64,000 nucleotides of DNA from Hygrophila difformis (Eukaryota > Streptophyta > Magnoliopsida > Lamiales > Acanthaceae). The notes beneath the pieces were generated by a model. The model was not told where the DNA came from. It saw only the letters and a program-made list of their open reading frames with translations, and made no database searches. The DNA lies in the NCBI GenBank assembly GCA_030278955.1, contig JAOANR010000001.1:2840874-2904873 (forward strand), read 5' to 3'. Below are positions 58,142 to 64,000 of this stretch, in pieces. Each line of letters begins with the position of its first letter. Within the stretch, counting starts at the first letter, position 1. A program made the translations under genes and the position numbers.

Positions 58142-58514
58142 CAGGCCGGTCCGGAGGGGCGGCGAGAAGTGCCAATCGCCCAGGGCCCATAGTTAAAAGA
58201 GGGCCCAAAAATTATTTTAGAGTTTCAATAATTTTTTATTTTTTATATAGTATATATTAATCTTTCATTAAACTTTTCATTGAACTTTTTATGTTACCTC
58301 CTTGCAAGACTAATAATTAATCTTTTATTTAATTTTTCTTCTATAAAATTGCAATAAGTTTGATTTCTTTTATAATTTCAATTCAACAAAAGGAAAAAGT
58401 TTTAGTATCAAAGATACTTTCCTTTGATAATATTATAATTATATATTCATTTAAATTTAATGGGGCCTATTATGTTATTCTTCCAAGGGCCCTAAAATGT
58501 CAGGAACGGCCCTG
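58142..58514. mobile_element. hAT-type MITE (373 bp) with 8-bp target duplication
   Basis: Ends CAGGCCGGTCC and GGAACGGCCCTG are imperfect inverted repeats of the CAGGGCCGGCCCTG hAT type, and GGTGTCCC flanks both sides (58134-58141 and 58515-58522). Subterminal GGGCCCA and GGGCCCT motifs point inward. The interior is AT-rich with no ORF. Confidence 0.88.
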
Positions 58515-58829
58515 GGTGTCCCATTTTTTTGACACCAAATCATGTCCAATTATCAACATCACTACTTTATAAGAGTATTCTTCTTGCATTCGATCAATCT
58601 CGAATTCCCCATTTCAGGTAACTATTCAATCATGCTTCCCACACCCCCTTTTGGAGAAACATTTAAGTTGTACTAATAGTTTTTTTGTACTCCAGATGGT
58701 GTATGTGTCTTTGCCTTTTGAGTTTAGATTTGTTTATTAATCCACTTAAGAACACTACTTATGGGAGTTAACCATAATTGATTACACCGCAAACTCAGGT
58801 CTTGGCGTGGACATCGCACAAAATACATA

Positions 58830-59090
58830 CTTCCTCCGTTCCCAAATGTTTAAGACATTTGGTTTTGGGGTACTATTCAGCAATGCACTTTGATTTAAAG
58901 TTTTATCATAGTTATACAAGTTAAAATATAGTCAAGAGGGATCTTGTTAGATTCGTCTCGTCGTGTAGTTTTTAAATATTGAACTTTTAGAATTTTTACA
59001 TATACCAAACTTGAATTATTATTGATTCAAAATGTGTATCGGACTGCGTGCGCAGTGGGGTATGTAAAAAAGATTTGGGAACAGAGGAAG
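58830..59090. mobile_element. Stowaway MITE (261 bp)
   Basis: CTTCCTCCGTTCCCAAATGT at the left and ATTTGGGAACAGAGGAAG at the right, flanked by TA. It is close in sequence to the copy at 57742, 1 kb upstream. Confidence 0.87.
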
Positions 59091-59879
59091 TATATATACT
59101 ATATGAATGCTCACCACTTTCTTTTTTGATATTTTGCTGCTGCAACTACTTTTTTTTGTTTCCCCTATTTTTTTGTATTATCCTTTTGCGAATTATTATG
59201 TTGTGGAGTGTCAATTAAGAAATTCAAACGCACACCATGCATACAGGTGTTACCAAGAAGATTTCGCCACGTTGCTTTAGGACATTAACCATCATGATGG
59301 CGTCATGCATCATTTTGACAACCTACTCCTATTTTGAACGACCCTTATTTGTTGGGATTTAAATTGAATTTCCTTTCGTGTTTTTTTGGGACTAATGTTT
59401 TCGGACATATAATTATTGTGAATGGGAAGAACATTGTGGAATCCCAAGTCAGAGGTTGTCCGGACCCCGTGATATAGTGTCCACTTAGCCCCGCCATGTG
59501 TCCGAATCCTGTATATGTGTATAATAATCAAGAGTGATTTCCATTTTGTGTGTTTTTCCCTAGTATTTTATTTATGGAAAATGGATGTTATACGTCTTTG
59601 TATTTATGATTTGGATTTGGAAGATGATATGATGATATTCGACTGTAGTATTGCACTGTAGAAGGTAGAATGATGTTTTATCCACGACAACGACTCCATT
59701 ATTGGATTTTTATTAAATCTTTCACTATAGTCCTACACGTATGGATCGATATATTAAAACCGTATTTCTCATCAAAGTATTTTTATTACATGTGAATGTG
59801 AATTCTAAACTCCAATTCAATTCCCGCTAAGAAATTGTTTTCATTTAATGGAGGCAGATATATCACATGAAAAATATAC
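59091..59879. other. AT-rich intergenic region
   Basis: No gene is seen. A frame at 59310-59531 has no recognisable domain. Confidence 0.4.
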
Positions 59880-59881
59880 TA

Positions 59882-60141
59882 CTCCCTCTGTCTCATTTAA
59901 CTTGTCTTGTTTGATTTCTGCACACAATCCAATGCACTTTTTCCATTGTTAACATCTCAAAATATGTACAATAAAAAATTATGTAAAATATATATTCTAA
60001 AACTATGTGATCATACGATTCTAACAAGACTCAACTCGATTATTTTTTTTCAAATGTACGCATAATATATAATTGAGTCAAAGTCGAACAATGAACAGTG
60101 TCAAAAAGTCAAACAAGACACGTTAGGCGGGACGGAGGGAG
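59882..60141. mobile_element. Stowaway MITE (260 bp)
   Basis: CTCCCTCTGTCTCATTTAAC at the left and GTTAGGCGGGACGGAGGGAG at the right, flanked by TA. It belongs to the subfamily of 13667 and 16731 (shared TTTCTGCACACAATCCAATG). Confidence 0.88.
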
Positions 60142-61670
60142 TATTAAAAAGTGTAAAAGTAATACCACAATTTCTTTTTATACTTGTGATGTTTTTTTTT
60201 TCGGTATTTTAAAATTGATTGTATGGTATTGGCATTGAAAAAATACCCGATTTGTTGTCCAATGTGGCCCGGAATACCCTGGTATTCACCTAAAAAAAAT
60301 ACCCGATTTGTTTATTTAATATCTTTATTTTTTTTTCCTTCAAGTTACATGCAAAATTCATAGTGATGTTTAAAGCAGAAAAAAAAAAAATTACAATAAA
60401 ATGTGTAGCTAGTACGTATATATATGTATGATAGTTTGCCTACCAAGTTTGGTGATAAAATTACAAGCTAGTGATTTTTGTCGTGCAAGTAAAAAGGTTT
60501 TGAATTCGAACCATTTTATACTATTTTTTAAACATATGTATTTACACACTTAATCCCGACTTGTCTGAAAAAATTAATTTCAACCTAAGACATGTAGTCC
60601 TTTCAGATCCTCTCAAAATGATGTAATAATTTTATAGTATACCATAACCTAGAAGCTTTAAGGGAATGTGGCATGACCGTATTGGTTCGGCAAGTACAGT
60701 TTGCCTTCCTTTAATCCTCATATTTCTTTCACTCTGTATATTCTTTTTTTAGATTCCTTCAATTATAATTTATTCATAGATATTTTTGAATTGACAAATT
60801 TTATGAAAAGAGTAATACTAACTCTGTTTTTTTAATAATCGTTCAATTTATGTATTTTAATAATCGTTCAATTTATGTATTTTACGTAATTCAAGATACA
60901 TATCTAAATCTTAATAACTCAAATTGTACAGAAGTAAAAATTATACAAATTTAATATTCTAAAACTACGTTATTAGACGAATACGACAAGATTTCTCTTG
61001 ACTATATTTTGTCTTATATAATTATGTTAAAAAATTAATGAAAATTACTCAATAAATAATGAACACTAAGCAAGTGGTTCAGTTATATCAAAATGAAGGT
61101 AAGTATTTCGTAGTGAACCAACTCTAGCTCAAACTTTTAGGGGAAAAAATAATATTAATCATATTATATTAGGCCTCAACACCTAGCTTATTTGAATTTG
61201 ATATACTTATAGAACAGGATGTTTGATAAACATATGAAGACATCATTATAAAATGCCACAAATCCATTTTATTAGAAACAGAACGCATCTAAAACTCAAA
61301 AGGGTATACAAGCAATAGAATGGAGCTTTTAGTGACTTAGTGCGATGTATTGCTTTTTGATCAAATGTAATCCCAATCCACTTTTCATATATATGGAGTA
61401 TATATATATGTTTGAAAAAAAAAACTCTGAAAATTTGGACATGTAAAATTAGACAAGAAAGATAAAAGAGGAATGCCAGTAACAAAATATCAGGGACACA
61501 ATTGGTTGTATTTTTGTTAAATATTTTATGTTTGCGAGATAAATTGAATTTTTTAAAACTATATGTAGAAAATTACATATTTAAATTTTATTTAAATGTT
61601 AAGAAAAACAAATACATATAGTAGTAATTTCTTTATAAAAAAAGAAGAAAAAAAAACTCCAATGCAGTTT
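60142..61670. other. AT-rich intergenic region with repeat remnants
   Basis: A direct duplication AATAATCGTTCAATTTATGT at about 60833 and 60859, then a decayed Stowaway-like block to about 61070. A SINE-like B box (GGTTTTGAATTCGAACC) occurs near 60497. No gene is seen. Confidence 0.4.
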
Positions 61671-61684
61671 ACTTTTTTATGAAG

Positions 61685-62371
61685 TTCGGCCGACCACGGT
61701 GCCACGTCACATCCCAATCTTGGGGCAATCCACAAACGACAAAACCAGTGTCTACTCGGCCATCCGGCCGTTGATCCATCCCCTACGTTAGCGGCTGAGA
61801 TTGTTCCAGTTTTCCTCTACGTATTGGCCGCTGTCACACCAACTCTTCCTACTTCATAATTATTGGTCCACGCTCCACCCAACCGGGCCCCACTTCCCAT
61901 TTGTTTTTATTACAATACACTCTCTGCCTGCGCTTCTTAATTTTTAATTTGTGCTTATCTGCTCATTTTTTCAGCTTTTCTCCATTTGAAAACTCGAACT
62001 TTTTAAGAGATATTTCACCTTCACGTGGGCTTTCTGCTATCCGTTGCCTGCCCTTTCCATTTCTGGTTTCTCTGCGCCCTTTTTCAGCCTCAAGCTTGAA
62101 TTTTTGACGGGCTGTTTCTGGAATCCGTTCATTATCATATCCTCCCTTGATTTCCGGTTACACAGTGTGCAGGAATGTGCTCAACATATTTAATTTCGAT
62201 AGTGCGTGTTTCCAATTGATCGCCTGACGGTTAGGGTTACGGTTTTGATTTCTCTGAATTTGATCATTTGTTGTTCCCGTTTAGAGTAATTGGCAACTGA
62301 TTCGGTACATCGGTGATTGTATTGAAAGAAGTAAAGAGGTATACTTTGGTGGGGTTTGGGGCTCGATCAAA
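61685..62371 (+). promoter_or_regulatory. Promoter and 5' leader of the ABF gene
   Basis: Contains ACGT-core motifs, GCCACGTCAC at about 61700 and TTCACGTGGG at about 62020, which are ABRE/G-box-like. ABF genes are often ABA-induced and such elements would allow self-regulation; this is an inference. A 14-codon upstream ORF (ATG 62175, stop ending 62219) lies in the probable leader. Confidence 0.5.
62175..62219 (+). other. Upstream ORF in the ABF leader (14 residues)
   Basis: ATG TGC TCA ... AAT TGA encodes MCSTYLISIVRVSN, ending about 150 nt before the main ATG. Whether it is in the mature transcript depends on the start site and leader splicing, which I cannot determine. Confidence 0.35.
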
Positions 62372-64000
62372 ATGGGGAGTAATTTGAATTTCAAAAACTT
62401 CGGGGCGGGCGAGATGGGCAACGGCGGCGGAGGTGGAGGGAGGCCGCCGGGTAATTTCCCATTGGCGCGGCAGTCATCAATCTATTCTCTAACATTCGAT
62501 GAGTTCCAGAGCACGGTGGGAGGAATAGGGAAGGATTTTGGGTCAATGAACATGGATGAATTGCTGAAGAACATATGGAGTGCCGAGGAGAATCAAATCG
62601 TCGGATCCAGTAGCGGCGCCGGCGTAGGTATCGTGGGGAATGGTAATTTACAGAGGCAGGGGTCACTGACTCTTCCCCGGACACTGAGTCAGAAGACGGT
62701 TGACGAGGTTTGGAAGGATATATCGAAGGATTACGGTGGGGGGAAGGAGTCGACGGTCGGTTTCGGCGGCTTCAACTTGCCGCACAAGGAGCCGACTTTA
62801 GGCGAGGTCACGCTGGAGGAGTTCTTGGTGAGAGCTGGAGTTGTGAGGGAGGATGCTCAAATGCCGACGAAGCCTGAAAATGTCGGCTTCTTCGGCGAAT
62901 TATCGCGTGTTATGGATGGCTCCACCTCAGGATTCGGTTACCAACAGGGGAGATCGACCGCCGGATTGATGGGCGGTCGAATCGTGGAAACCAACAATCA
63001 TATAGCAGCAATCCAATCACCTAATTTACCGTTAAACGTGAATGAGGTCGTCGTTGGATCCGATTCACATCAGACCACGAATCAGCAGCAGCAGCAGCAG
63101 CCGCGGATCCTTCCTAAGCAGGCTAATTTGGGATACGGCGGCGCTCCAATGGGTATCCCGAGTAGCGGCCAGATGGCAAGTGCAGGGATGAGGGTGATGA
63201 ATAATAGTAACAGCGTTCAAAACTGTAGCCTGCAGCAGCAGCAGCAGCAGCAGGGTCAGGGTCAGGGTGGAGGGCTGGGGATGGTTGGTTTAGGGGCAAA
63301 TGGGGTAACGGTGGCGTCAGTGTCTCCGGCAGTATCATCATCAGATGGGCTTACAAAGAGTAATAATGGGGATACATCCTCGGTGTCGCCCATTCCGTAT
63401 GTGTTCAACGGCGGATTACGCGGTAGGAGAAGTGTTGCTTTGGAGAAAGTTGTTGAGAGAAGACAGAGGAGGATGATCAAGAACCGTGAGTCAGCTGCAA
63501 GGTCCCGGGCTCGCAAGCAGGTAATAAACAAGAATTGCAAGCAGCTTAAAGTTTATTTTTTGTTTGGATTGCTTAATAACAACCTTTCTGTCTTTGGGAC
63601 TATTTAATCGAAGGCATACACTATGGAATTGGAGGCAGAAGTTGCCAAACTGAAAGAGGAAAACGAGGAATTACGAAGGAAACAGGTCCATAAAAACAGC
63701 ATACTACATGTCCTTAAATATTAGTATTATGCTTATTGTTCCTGTTAAAAATTCTGAATCATTTTTTGCTCTCCTCCAGGCCAAAATGCTGGAAATGCAC
63801 AAGAATCAGGTATTATTATAATGCTTGCTTTGTTTTCTTTTTTCTTCTTTTGTCAAAGAAATAATCCAAGTATTGAATGATGATTGTGAAATGTGAAGTT
63901 GTCTCTGACATGGAAGTTTGGAAATATGGACAGGTGATGGAGATGGTGAACCAGCAGAAGCAACATAGCCATAGGAATAAAAGGCGGTGCTTGAGGAGGA
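62372..64000 (+). CDS. ABF: ABRE-binding bZIP factor of the ABF/AREB family (partial, 3' end outside window)
   Basis: Exons 62372-63520, 63614-63685, 63780-63809 and 63934 to the window edge. ABF/AREB factors bind ABRE promoters in the nucleus and drive abscisic-acid-dependent drought and salt responses after SnRK2 phosphorylation. The family blocks are present: C1 with FPLARQSSIYSLTFDEFQ (about residues 29-46; the RQSS/RxxS site is a SnRK2 target), C2 RQGSLTLPRTLSQKTVDEVW (about 94-113) and C3 EPTLGEVTLEEFLVRAGVV. Gln runs and a Gly/Gln-rich linker follow. The bZIP basic region is MIKNRESAARSRARKQ (end of exon 1), with the zipper in exons 2-4 (MELEAEVAKLKEENEELRRK). The last visible residues, RNKRRCLRR, are close to the usual C-terminal end. 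Which paralogue (ABF1-4) it is cannot be settled here. Confidence 0.93.

Noticed and set aside
61901..62107. Hydrophobic 68-codon frame in the ABF leader, considered as a regulatory peptide
   Set aside because: It has no ATG at its start (TTG only) and is pyrimidine-rich leader sequence.

Overview
This window is nuclear DNA of a flowering plant, most likely a eudicot. The evidence is GT-AG introns in every multi-exon gene, AT-rich spacers packed with Stowaway, MULE, hAT, Helitron, SINE and L1-type LINE insertions, and plant-only gene families (BKI1, WEB1, DCL, ABF/AREB bZIP, patatin-like, plant mobile domain). The protein style suggests an asterid, perhaps Lamiales, but that is an inference from memory and not a search.

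Layout. 1-7016 is the 3' part of a Ty3/gypsy (Tat/Ogre-like) retrotransposon: the end of pol (integrase), a long 3' region carrying an intact-looking antisense three-exon plant mobile domain (PMD) gene, a 69-bp tandem repeat, a polypurine tract and a 3' LTR with 6-bp terminal inverted repeats. 7184-9000 and 17526-19985 are two tandem patatin-like lipid acyl hydrolase genes whose four internal exons have identical lengths. Between them lie a SINE, a 2.9-kb Helitron inserted in an older MITE, MITEs and a 5'-truncated LINE. 20-22.5 kb has a small, apparently frameshifted gene remnant. 22567-28337 is a nearly full-length LINE with a 16-bp target-site duplication and several disabling lesions.

28.7-52.3 kb is the gene-rich part: a seven-exon membrane protein with a cysteine-rich domain (minus strand), a seven-exon DUF829/TMEM53-like hydrolase, the intronless brassinosteroid regulator BKI1, a tRNA-Arg(CCU) gene, WEB1 (chloroplast movement) and DCL (plastid rRNA processing). 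It is interrupted at 32-36.6 kb by nested MITEs, a second SINE, a 1.2-kb palindromic MULE and an unusual array of a short AGCGACAT motif. 52.3-62.3 kb is mostly AT-rich repeat DNA with a Pack-MULE-like element carrying a GRF zinc-finger exon, a small hAT element and three Stowaway MITEs. The window ends inside an ABF/AREB bZIP gene (62372 to beyond 64000).

The genes are independent transcription units, not operons. Several relate to hormone or stress signalling (BKI1 in brassinosteroid, ABF in abscisic acid, patatin-like proteins in lipid-derived defence) or to chloroplast function (WEB1, DCL), but nothing in the sequence shows that they act together. All exon coordinates were read by eye from splice-site consensus, reading phase and family resemblance.
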